DNA from: JACQAI01 sp035507915 | GTDB lineage: Bacteria; Pseudomonadota; Alphaproteobacteria; Elsterales; Elsteraceae | Assembly: GCA_035507915.1 (NCBI GenBank) | Contig: DATJNS010000441.1 | Location: 1-19,577 of the forward strand | Reading direction: 5' to 3' | DNA length: 19,577 nucleotides | Shown here: positions 7,218 to 13,785 of the stretch, in pieces | How the letters are laid out: every line of letters starts with the position of its first letter | How positions within the stretch are numbered: position 1 is the stretch's first letter | Made by a program: the position numbers and the translations under genes | Notes under the pieces: generated by a model | Database searches by the model: none | What the model was told of the DNA's origin: nothing | The model's input: only the letters and a program-made list of their open reading frames with translations

Positions 7218-8069
7218 TCAGAACTCGAGGTCTGGCGGGATCATCTCCGGCTTGACGCCGGTGAGCGCCAGGCCGCTATACAGCCACTCGCGGATCTGGC
7301 CGGTGCCGCGGTTGAAGTCGACCCAGGCGTCGAGGAAGTCGCGCCAGCGCTTGTCGGGCTCCATGCGGATGCCCATGCAGGTCGGCAGCTGCACGCGCGG
7401 GCCGGTCAGCATGACGAACTGGCCGAGGTTGGGATTCTTGGCGATCGCGGTCAATCCGATCACCACCGCCATGATGACGCAGTCGGCGCGACCCGACTGC
7501 ACCGCGAGCACGCACTCGTCGCGCGTCTTGTAGGCGGTGATCTGCGCCTTGGGCGCGAACCGCCGCGCCGCGACCTCGTGCACCGAGCCGAGATCGCACA
7601 CCACGCGGACCTCCGGCTTGTTGAGGTCGGACCAGGTCTTGGCCGTGAAGCCTTGGCGCCCGACCATGCCGAACCCGTGCATGTACACGGGATGCGTGAA
7701 GTCGATCACCAGCGCGCGCTGCGGCGTCGGGTTGAGCGCGAAGGCGAGGTCGATCTTGTTCGATTGCAGGTCGAGCACGGAGTTGCCGTAGGTCGACTCG
7801 AGCCACTCGATCTTCACGTCCAGATCCTTGGCGATGTCCTTGCACATGTCGATGCACATGCCGCTCCACTCGCCGGTCGCGAGGTTCTTGAGGAAGTACG
7901 GCAGCTCGCCGGGCAACGCGGCGGCGCGCAGCACCTTGGTGCGCCTGATGCGGTCGATGGTGGATTCATCGGCCGGCGCCTGGGCGAGGGAGCGCGAGCC
8001 GATCAGCGCCGATGCCGGAACCGCGGCCGCCGCCAGTGCGGTGCCCGCCAATTGCCTACGTGAGAACAT
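7218..8069 (-). CDS. polar amino acid ABC transporter substrate-binding protein with altered ligand site
   Basis: A 283-residue periplasmic binding protein of the HisJ/GlnH family (SBP_bac_3). AAGAGGAGG just upstream fixes the ATG at 8069. The N-terminus SRRQLAG followed by an Ala-rich stretch and LAQA looks like a Tat-type signal peptide cut near residue 31. Arg118 in NPTPQRALVIDF matches the arginine that binds the substrate carboxylate in HisJ. The aspartate that binds the alpha-amino group in HisJ (GRIDAAFQD) aligns with Ala201 in GRADCVIMA, so the ligand may lack a free alpha-amino group. Six Cys (72, 76, 158, 186, 197, 231) are unusual for a periplasmic protein. It precedes its permease gene by 70 bases and follows the enolase-superfamily gene by 48. 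Family is certain, ligand unknown. Confidence 0.9.
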   Translation of the reverse strand: MFSRRQLAGTALAAAAVPASALIGSRSLAQAPADESTIDRIRRTKVLRAAALPGELPYFLKNLATGEWSGMCIDMCKDIAKDLDVKIEWLESTYGNSVLDLQSNKIDLAFALNPTPQRALVIDFTHPVYMHGFGMVGRQGFTAKTWSDLNKPEVRVVCDLGSVHEVAARRFAPKAQITAYKTRDECVLAVQSGRADCVIMAVVIGLTAIAKNPNLGQFVMLTGPRVQLPTCMGIRMEPDKRWRDFLDAWVDFNRGTGQIREWLYSGLALTGVKPEMIPPDLEF

Positions 8070-8117
8070 GCGTGCCTCCTCTTGGTTTGTCCCCGTTTGA
8101 CAGCGAGTTTGCTCGGG

Positions 8118-9242
8118 TCACTTGTAGTGCGCAATGCCGACGCGGCGGAGCGCGTCCTCGTCCACCGTCACGCCGAGCCCGGGTCCGGTCGGTACGACGG
8201 TCATGCCCTCGACGATCTCGATCGGCGTGGCCAGGATCTCGACCCCGATCACGAACGTCGAGGTGTAGAACTCCGCGCCGAGCGAGATGTTGGGTGTCGA
8301 GCCGAGCAGATGCAGCCCGGCGGCGATCGCCAGCCCGGCCTCGAACATCGTGCCGCCGTAGCACGCGATGCCGGCGGCCTCGGTGATCGCGGCGATCTCG
8401 CGGGCGCGCGCGATGCCGCCCGATTTCATGATCTTGATGCTGACCAGGTCGGCGGCCTGGAGCCGCACGAGGTCGATCGCCTCGGCCGGGCTGAACACGC
8501 TCTCGTCGGCCATGATCGGCGTGTCGATCGCGGCCGTGATGGCGGCGAGCGCGGCGCGCTCGTGGCGCCGCACCGGCTGCTCGATGAAGGTCGGCCGGAA
8601 GCTCTCGATCTCGCGCAGCTGGCGGATCGCGTCCCACGGCTCGAGCCCCTGGTTGTAGTCGACGCGCAGGTCGGTGTCGGCCGGCAGCTCGCGGCGCAGG
8701 CGCTCCAGGCGCTTCATGTCCTCCCGGTGGGAGAGGAAGCCGGTCTTCACCTTGAAGATCCGGATGCCGTCGGCCGCGCAGCGGCGCGCGAAGTCGACGT
8801 CCTCGTCGAAGTCCGGGTTGGCGATCGACACGCTGAGCGGCACCTTGGCGCGGCAGAAGCCGCCGAATAGCTGGGCGACCGGCACGCCCAGGCGCTTGCC
8901 GACGATGTCGAGCAGCGCCGCCTCGACCGCCGCCTTGCCCTCGGTGTGGCCGACCAGCGCCTTGTCGGCCTTCGCCATCACGCTCGCGACCTGGAACGGA
9001 TCGGCGCCGATCAGCAGCGGACGCAGATAGGTGTGGATGCCGAGCGCGTTGGCCTCCGCGGTGCCGGTGAACACCGACCACGGCGACGCCTCGCCCCAGC
9101 CGACGATGCCGGCATCGGTCGTCAGCTTGACGATCACGCCGCCCATCGCGCGCTCGATGTCGCCGACGCCGTGCCGGCGCTTCATCTTGAGCGGCCATTC
9201 GACCAGATGGACGTCGAGCCCGGTGATCTCGAGGTCGCTCAC
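8118..9242 (-). CDS. enolase-superfamily enzyme, muconate-cycloisomerase subgroup (racemase/epimerase/cycloisomerase)
   Basis: A 374-residue mandelate-racemase/muconate-lactonizing-enzyme family member. The N-terminal capping domain has GVIVKLTTDAGIVGWGEAS; the barrel carries the full muconate-cycloisomerase-type catalytic set: Lys164 and Lys166 (FKVKTG), metal ligands Asp195 (VDYNQ), Glu221 (FIEQP) and Asp246 (MADES), and the opposing Lys270 (SIKIMKSGG). GGTMFEAG near 296-303 also fits. Lysines on both faces are what racemases and epimerases of this subgroup use; they remove the alpha-proton of a carboxylate. Known members act on muconate, N-succinyl amino acids, dipeptides or proline betaine. 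Start is GTG 9242, 4 bases after the dehydrogenase stop, with GGGGAG upstream. The binding-protein gene follows, so its substrate is probably the imported compound. Confidence 0.88.
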   Translation of the reverse strand: MSDLEITGLDVHLVEWPLKMKRRHGVGDIERAMGGVIVKLTTDAGIVGWGEASPWSVFTGTAEANALGIHTYLRPLLIGADPFQVASVMAKADKALVGHTEGKAAVEAALLDIVGKRLGVPVAQLFGGFCRAKVPLSVSIANPDFDEDVDFARRCAADGIRIFKVKTGFLSHREDMKRLERLRRELPADTDLRVDYNQGLEPWDAIRQLREIESFRPTFIEQPVRRHERAALAAITAAIDTPIMADESVFSPAEAIDLVRLQAADLVSIKIMKSGGIARAREIAAITEAAGIACYGGTMFEAGLAIAAGLHLLGSTPNISLGAEFYTSTFVIGVEILATPIEIVEGMTVVPTGPGLGVTVDEDALRRVGIAHYK

Positions 9243-9246
9243 GGCC

Positions 9247-10071
9247 TCAGCTCCCCACCTGGACCGGCGCGACCAGCGCGCGGAGCGCGGCGAGCACGCT
9301 CGGCACGACGATCCGGCTGGTGCGCGGATTGGTCGACGGGCGGTTGCGGCTGATCATGGTGAGCCCGATCTCGTCGGCATCGACCTCGACCTGATGGATG
9401 GCGCCCGGCACGTCCGGATCGACCCAGACCTCGACCGTGGTGCGATCGAGACCAATGCCGCCCAGGCTCAGCGCGACCGCGACGTTGAAATGACGCGGAA
9501 ACGCCTTGGCGGCTTCGGCGCCGGTGCCCTCGAAGATCTGCACCGGCGCGCTGGGCGGCACCTGCTCGAAATCGAAGCCGCGCTCGCGCACGTAAGGCTC
9601 GTGCGCCATCGAGATGGGCCGCAGGCGCGTGCGCAGATGCACGCTGTTGATCCGCCCCTCGGCGGCGCTGCGGATGATGTCGAGCCCGGGCAGCGCGCCC
9701 GACGCGACGCGCACGCGGCCGCCGTGCTCGCGTGCCAAATCGACCAGCTCAGGGCAGTTGACCAGGCCGGCGGCCGACACCGCGATCAAGATCTTGCCGG
9801 CCTCGACGACCGTGCGCGCGATCTCGGGAAACGCCTCGGCCGTCGCGCACTCGATGACGACGTCGCACAGCCGCGCCAGCTCGTCGAGCGGCACCACTTT
9901 GGGCTTGGGGTCGAAGATTCGCGTGGCGCTGCGCGCCCTCTCGAGATTGCGCGCGGTGACCGCGACCAGGCCCGCCTCCGGGATGGCCCCCTCCGACAGG
10001 CGGCGCGCCAGCTCCTGGCCGACATTGCCGAAGCCCGCGAGGCCGACCGTGACCGCCTCGGGCGACTTCAT
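9247..10071 (-). CDS. aspartate-dehydrogenase-like NAD(P)-dependent enzyme
   Basis: A 274-residue member of the aspartate dehydrogenase (NadX-like) family, which oxidatively deaminates L-aspartate to iminoaspartate or oxaloacetate and ammonia. The Rossmann motif is GLAGFGNVG (10-18). ASGALPGLDII (123-133), the FNVAVALSLGGIGLDRT segment (195-211) and His226 in the DPDVPGAIHQVEV region match the catalytic domain, as does the ending NPRTSRIVVPSVLAALR. The part around 150-166 (RPISMAHEPYVRERG) lacks the Lys-Pro-Pro run I expect in true NadX proteins, so another amino or imino acid may be the substrate. ATG 10071 has GGGGCAGGG upstream. The operator-like repeat at 10126-10147 precedes it, and the cycloisomerase-type gene follows after 4 bases. 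There is no nadA or nadC gene nearby, so a catabolic role is more likely than NAD synthesis. Confidence 0.82.
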   Translation of the reverse strand: MKSPEAVTVGLAGFGNVGQELARRLSEGAIPEAGLVAVTARNLERARSATRIFDPKPKVVPLDELARLCDVVIECATAEAFPEIARTVVEAGKILIAVSAAGLVNCPELVDLAREHGGRVRVASGALPGLDIIRSAAEGRINSVHLRTRLRPISMAHEPYVRERGFDFEQVPPSAPVQIFEGTGAEAAKAFPRHFNVAVALSLGGIGLDRTTVEVWVDPDVPGAIHQVEVDADEIGLTMISRNRPSTNPRTSRIVVPSVLAALRALVAPVQVGS

Positions 10072-10125
10072 CCCTGCCCCACCGGCGCCCCCATCGCTGT
10101 CGGGATCATGGCCGCGATCGGGCGA

Positions 10126-10147
10126 CGCATGACGTCACGATCATGCG
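10126..10147. promoter_or_regulatory. 7-bp-arm inverted repeat, candidate operator upstream of the dehydrogenase gene
   Basis: CGCATGA (10126-10132) and TCATGCG (10141-10147) are exact reverse complements separated by 8 bases, with the palindrome TGACGTCA (10130-10137) nested inside. It sits 55-76 bases upstream of the reverse-strand dehydrogenase start, in the longest intergenic gap of the window (10072-10224, 153 bases). Arm length and spacing suit a dimeric helix-turn-helix regulator such as the GntR or LacI families. That suggests a second promoter within the reverse-strand gene run. Confidence 0.45.
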
Positions 10148-10224
10148 GCCCGATGTCGCAGCCGTCCGCCATTCTCCCGTCGTCCCGCGCAGCCATCGCG
10201 CCGACGCCGCCGTGAGCGGGGCGC

Positions 10225-11004
10225 TCACAGCGTCAGCCCGCCGTCGCAATGGATGACCTGGCCGGTGATGTAGCCGGCGCCCGGCCCGAGCAGAAACTCG
10301 ATCAGCGCGGCGACGTCGTCGGGCGCGCCGTAGCGTCCCATCGGGATGCGCGCGACCGAGGTGCGCCACAGCTCGTCGTTGAGCGAGGTCGTCGTGCCGG
10401 TGTCCTTCTTGATGTAGCCGGGCGCCACCACGTTGACGGTCGTGCGGGTGCCGGCGAGCTGCGCGGCGAGCGACTTGGCCAGCCCCTCGAGCCCGCGCTT
10501 GGAGGCCGCCGAGGCCGGGAAGAACGTGTCGCCGAGCTTGAACTCGTGGGCGACGAACGAGCTGACCGCGACGACGCGCGCCGCCGTCGACATGACGAGC
10601 CAGGGCAGCGCCGCGGTCACGAGGTCGAAGAAGCTGCGCAGGTTGGTCGCCACCGACTTGGCGAAGCCCTCGGCGTCGAGATCGCCGATGCGGCGCCGGT
10701 CGGCATAGCCCGCGTTGGCGACCAGGGCGTCGAGCCCGCCGAACCGATCCGTCGTCTCGGCGATCAGGCGCGCCGGCACCGCCGGGTTGACGAGGTCGCC
10801 CACGGTCACTGCGCAGGTGGCGCCCTTGGCGCGGCATTCGGCCGCCACCGCCTCGACCGCGTCGCGCCGGTGGCCGGTATGCAGCATCAGGCGCAGGTCG
10901 GGCGCGGCGATGCGCCGGCAGGTCGCCGCGCCGATGCCGCTCGCCGCCCCGGTCACCAGCACGACGCGCAGCGTCTCGCCGAGCTTGTCGGGCGCGCCGC
11001 TCAT
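10225..11004 (-). CDS. SDR-family oxidoreductase lacking the canonical catalytic tyrosine
   Basis: A 259-residue short-chain dehydrogenase/reductase. The dinucleotide motif TGAASGIG (18-25), NAG (97-99), Asn121, Ser148/149 (VAVSSF), Lys169 and the C-terminal GQVIHCDGGLTL are all classical. The YxxxK motif, however, reads SAASK (165-169): the catalytic Tyr is Ser165, within FFPASAASKRG, and the loop between the Ser and the Lys is about three residues longer than normal. It may use another residue or have lost redox activity. The start at 11004 is fixed by TGATG overlap with the upstream racemase-family gene, so the two are coupled. In family terms it would oxidise or reduce a hydroxy/keto group with NAD(P). 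Confidence 0.88.
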   Translation of the reverse strand: MSGAPDKLGETLRVVLVTGAASGIGAATCRRIAAPDLRLMLHTGHRRDAVEAVAAECRAKGATCAVTVGDLVNPAVPARLIAETTDRFGGLDALVANAGYADRRRIGDLDAEGFAKSVATNLRSFFDLVTAALPWLVMSTAARVVAVSSFVAHEFKLGDTFFPASAASKRGLEGLAKSLAAQLAGTRTTVNVVAPGYIKKDTGTTTSLNDELWRTSVARIPMGRYGAPDDVAALIEFLLGPGAGYITGQVIHCDGGLTL

Positions 11005-11774
11005 CAGCGTTCGCGCCAGGCCGCGGGCGCGCTCGCCGGCGGGCCGAAGTCGCGCGGGCTGAGCCCGGCATGGAACCAGGTCATGAAGCTGTAGATGTCG
11101 TAGACCGGCCGGCGCACGCGCTCGCGCAGCGCCCGCGCGTAGGGCGACATGTTGGTGCACTCGAGCAGGATGGCGCCGATCTCGGGGTGCCTGGTGATCA
11201 GTTGATCACCGGCGTCGAGGATGTCCTGTTCGGCCTTGGCGACGTCGAGCTTCTCCTCGTTGCCGATCAGCACGCGCGTGAACTCGCGGCCGCCCTCGGT
11301 GCCGACCACCGGCGTGTCGAGCGGCACGCCCGCCGCCTCCAGGTGCTCGCGGGTCAGGCTCTTGGCGTTGACCGTCAATACGCCGACGCGCTTGCCGGGC
11401 GGCAGCACGCTCTGGATGAACGGCACCTGCATCAGGCTCGAGGTCGCCACCGGCACGCCGACATGGCGCGCGATCTCGGCCTGGTAGAGCGACAGGAACC
11501 CGCAATTGGTCGTGATGCCGTCGGCGCCCTGCTGGACCAGATCGGCGGCGGCATCGAGGAAGGCGTTCATCAGGCCGGCGGCGCGCTGGTTGACCACGCG
11601 CTCGGGCGACGCCCCCGCGACCACCCGGAACAGGACCGGAAACGGCCAGGTGCGCGCGTTGCCCATGTCGCCCGGAATGCGCGGGAAGCGCGCCTCCAGC
11701 ATCAGGATGCCGAGACGGGCGCCATAGACGGCCTTGCCGCCGTAGGCCATGCGGGGATGCGCGGGATCGTCCAT
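11004..11774 (-). CDS. Asp/Glu/hydantoin racemase family protein (both catalytic Cys present)
   Basis: A 256-residue member of the Asp/Glu racemase superfamily, cofactor-independent enzymes that move a proton at a carbon next to a carboxylate using two cysteines. Cys91 in TTNCGFL and Cys206 in LECTNM are the expected pair. GILMLEARFPRIPGDMGN near the N-terminus and GVLTVNAKSL near 131-140 fit a little-studied branch annotated only as aspartate/glutamate racemase family. I chose ATG 11774; Met9 (11750) is an equally possible start, since neither has a strong ribosome-binding site and the family begins near MAYGGKAVYG. It is the first gene of the reverse-strand run and overlaps the SDR gene as TGATG. 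Substrate could be a hydantoin, an amino acid or a malonate-like acid. Confidence 0.85.
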   Translation of the reverse strand: MDDPAHPRMAYGGKAVYGARLGILMLEARFPRIPGDMGNARTWPFPVLFRVVAGASPERVVNQRAAGLMNAFLDAAADLVQQGADGITTNCGFLSLYQAEIARHVGVPVATSSLMQVPFIQSVLPPGKRVGVLTVNAKSLTREHLEAAGVPLDTPVVGTEGGREFTRVLIGNEEKLDVAKAEQDILDAGDQLITRHPEIGAILLECTNMSPYARALRERVRRPVYDIYSFMTWFHAGLSPRDFGPPASAPAAWRER

Positions 11775-11902
11775 GGCGCCGAGCCTAACAGCACAGACGG
11801 TCCCCGGCCATTGGGGCGAGCGTTCAAGCATGAAGACTGAGGACAGAGAACAGACGACCGAGTAGTTTTTCCGTCGCCTCTCCTCAGTCCTCCGAGCCTG
11901 CC
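11775..11902. promoter_or_regulatory. divergent intergenic region with inverted CTGAGGA-type repeats
   Basis: These 128 bases separate the reverse-strand racemase gene from the forward CurA-like gene and should hold both promoters. GACTGAGGA (11835-11843) and TCCTCAGTC (11881-11889) are exact reverse complements, 37 bases apart, flanking a less GC-rich middle with a run of five T (11876-11880 region upstream, AGTTTTTCC). On the minus strand TGTTAG at 11790-11785 is a possible -10 for the racemase gene, giving a very short leader. The polypurine run GAGGACAGAGAACAG (11840-11854) is unlike the surrounding coding DNA. No confident -35/-10 pair is visible for the forward gene. Confidence 0.4.
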
Positions 11903-12913
11903 ATGAACCAGATCAACCGCCGCATCACCTTGGCTTCTCGTCCCGACGGCTATCCGGGCGAGGCCAACTTCAAGCTGGTCGAGGCCCCGGTGCCGTCGCC
12001 GGGGCCCGGCCAGGTGCTGGTGCGCGCGCTCTATCTGTCGCTCGATCCCTACATGCGCGGACGCATGTCGGACGCCAAGTCCTACGCCGCGCCGGTGCCG
12101 ATCGGCGGCGTGATGGAGGGCGCGATCGTCGGCCGCGTGATCGCCAGCGAGAACCCGAAGTTCCCGGTCGGCACCATGGTCGAGGGCCGGCTCGGCTGGC
12201 AGGACTACGGCCTGTCGGACGGCCGCAACATCCGCGCGGTCGATCCCAAGGCAGGCCCGCTGTCCTATTCGCTGGGCGTGCTCGGCATGCCGGGGCTGAC
12301 CGCCTATTTCGGCCTGCTCGACGTGTGTCGGCCGCATGCGGGGGACACCGTCGTGGTGTCGGCGGCCTCGGGCGCGGTCGGCCAGGTGGTCGGCCAGATC
12401 GCCAAGATCATGGACTGCCGGGTCGTCGGCATCGCGGGCGGCGCCCAGAAGGTCGACTACGTCACCCGCGAGCTCGGCTTCGACGCCGGCATCGACTACA
12501 AGAGCGGCGATCTCGCCGCCGGGCTCGCCAAAGCCTGCCCGGACGGCGTCGACTGCTACTTCGACAATGTCGGCGGCAAGGTGTCGGACGCCGTGTTCGC
12601 CAACCTCGCCTATCGCGCGCGCATCGCGATCTGCGGCCAGATCGCGCTCTACAACGTCGATACGCCGGAACCCGGGACGCGCAACCTGCGCTTCATGCTG
12701 GTGAACCGCGCGGTGATGGAAGGCTTTTTGGTTTCCGACTTCACCGACCGCTGGCCGATGGGCCTGAAGCGCCTGTCGCGCTGGGTGCGCGAGGGCAGGA
12801 TCAAGTATCGCGAGGACGTCGTCCAAGGCCTCGAGAACGCGCCCAAGGCGTTCCTGCGCCTGTTCGACGGCAGCAATTTCGGCAAGCTCGTCGTCAAGAT
12901 CGCCGACGAGTAG
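11903..12913 (+). CDS. CurA-like NADP-dependent medium-chain reductase
   Basis: A 336-residue zinc-independent MDR-superfamily reductase of the curcumin reductase / leukotriene B4 dehydrogenase (prostaglandin reductase) type, which reduces the C=C bond of alpha,beta-unsaturated ketones or aldehydes with NADPH. Diagnostic segments: SLDPYMRGRM (46-55), GMPGLTAYFGL (128-138), the nucleotide-binding AASGAVG (154-160), and YFDNVGG (219-225). No zinc-binding Cys cluster is seen, as expected. ATG 11903 is the only sensible start; the upstream ribosome-binding site is weak. It is divergent from the racemase-family gene and 50 bases ahead of the exported hydrolase gene. The usual role is detoxification of reactive enals; a link to the neighbours is not evident. 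Confidence 0.92.
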   Translation: MNQINRRITLASRPDGYPGEANFKLVEAPVPSPGPGQVLVRALYLSLDPYMRGRMSDAKSYAAPVPIGGVMEGAIVGRVIASENPKFPVGTMVEGRLGWQDYGLSDGRNIRAVDPKAGPLSYSLGVLGMPGLTAYFGLLDVCRPHAGDTVVVSAASGAVGQVVGQIAKIMDCRVVGIAGGAQKVDYVTRELGFDAGIDYKSGDLAAGLAKACPDGVDCYFDNVGGKVSDAVFANLAYRARIAICGQIALYNVDTPEPGTRNLRFMLVNRAVMEGFLVSDFTDRWPMGLKRLSRWVREGRIKYREDVVQGLENAPKAFLRLFDGSNFGKLVVKIADE

Positions 12914-12963
12914 GCGCGAGCGCCCAACCGCATCCGCAACGACAGAAGAAGGCAGCCCGCCCC

Positions 12964-13785
12964 ATGCGCACGCTCTCGCTCGTCCTCTCGCTCGCCGCCG
13001 CATCGCTGCTCGCCGCGCCGGCGTTCGCCGCGCCGGCGACCGTGCAGCGCCTCTACGTGATGAACTGCGGCGAGATCTACGGCAAGGACCAGGCGCGCTG
13101 GTCGCCCGGCGTCAATGTCGGCCAGCCGATCGAGCTGTCGGACAACTGCTATCTGATCGAGCACGGCAAGCAGCTCCTGCTGTGGGACACCGGCGTGCCC
13201 GATGCGGTCACCAAGCTGCCGAACGGCGTCGAGGCCGCGGGCGGCGCGATCGTGCTCAAGCGCAGCCGGACGCTGGTCTCCGAGCTGGCCCAGGTCAAGG
13301 TCACGCCGGACGCCATCACCTACGTCGCGCTGTCGCACAATCACGGCGACCACACCGGCAACGCCAAGCTGTTCCCGCACGCGACCTTCCTGGTCCAGAA
13401 GGCCGAATACGATTTCGCCTACGCGGATCCCGCCAAGTCGCCGCTGCCGGCCGACGCCAAGGTCGTGAAGCTCGATGGCGACGACGACGTGTTCGGCGAC
13501 GGTTCGGTCATGATCCTGTCGACCCCGGGCCATACGCCGGGCCACCAGTCACTGCTCGTCTACCTGCGCAAGACCGGACCGGTGGTGCTGACCGGCGACG
13601 CCGCGCACTTCAAGGACAACTTCGTCAATCGGCGCGTGCCCGGCTTCAATAGCGACGCGGCCCAGACCGTCGCATCGATGGACCGCCTCGACCGGCTCGC
13701 CAAGGACCTGCACGCGCAGCTCTGGATCAACCACGACAAGCCGACCAGCGACGCCCAGCGTCACGCGCCGAAGTTCTACGACTGA
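12964..13785 (+). CDS. exported metallo-beta-lactamase-fold hydrolase (AHL-lactonase-like)
   Basis: A 273-residue protein with a clear signal peptide: MRTLSLVLSLAAASLLAAPA then FA, cut near residue 23. The metal site is complete: HNHGDH (125-130), His190 in STPGHTPGH, Asp212 in LTGDAAH and His257 in WINHDKP. The opening CYLIEHGKQLLLWDTG (62-77) is typical of the N-acyl-homoserine-lactonase-like branch, which opens lactone rings with two zinc ions. Here it would act in the periplasm or outside, unlike most AiiA enzymes, which are cytoplasmic. AGAAGG precedes ATG 12964. Its 3' end overlaps the convergent reverse-strand gene by 10 bases. Lactonase activity is a family inference; other esters are possible. 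Confidence 0.88.
   Translation: MRTLSLVLSLAAASLLAAPAFAAPATVQRLYVMNCGEIYGKDQARWSPGVNVGQPIELSDNCYLIEHGKQLLLWDTGVPDAVTKLPNGVEAAGGAIVLKRSRTLVSELAQVKVTPDAITYVALSHNHGDHTGNAKLFPHATFLVQKAEYDFAYADPAKSPLPADAKVVKLDGDDDVFGDGSVMILSTPGHTPGHQSLLVYLRKTGPVVLTGDAAHFKDNFVNRRVPGFNSDAAQTVASMDRLDRLAKDLHAQLWINHDKPTSDAQRHAPKFYD

Noticed and set aside
10068..10196. A 42-codon reverse-strand frame whose TGA overlaps the dehydrogenase ATG
   Set aside because: The overlap looks like coupling, but there is no ribosome-binding site, the peptide has no recognisable feature, and the stretch holds the operator-like repeat and must contain any promoter. Chance is the simpler explanation.
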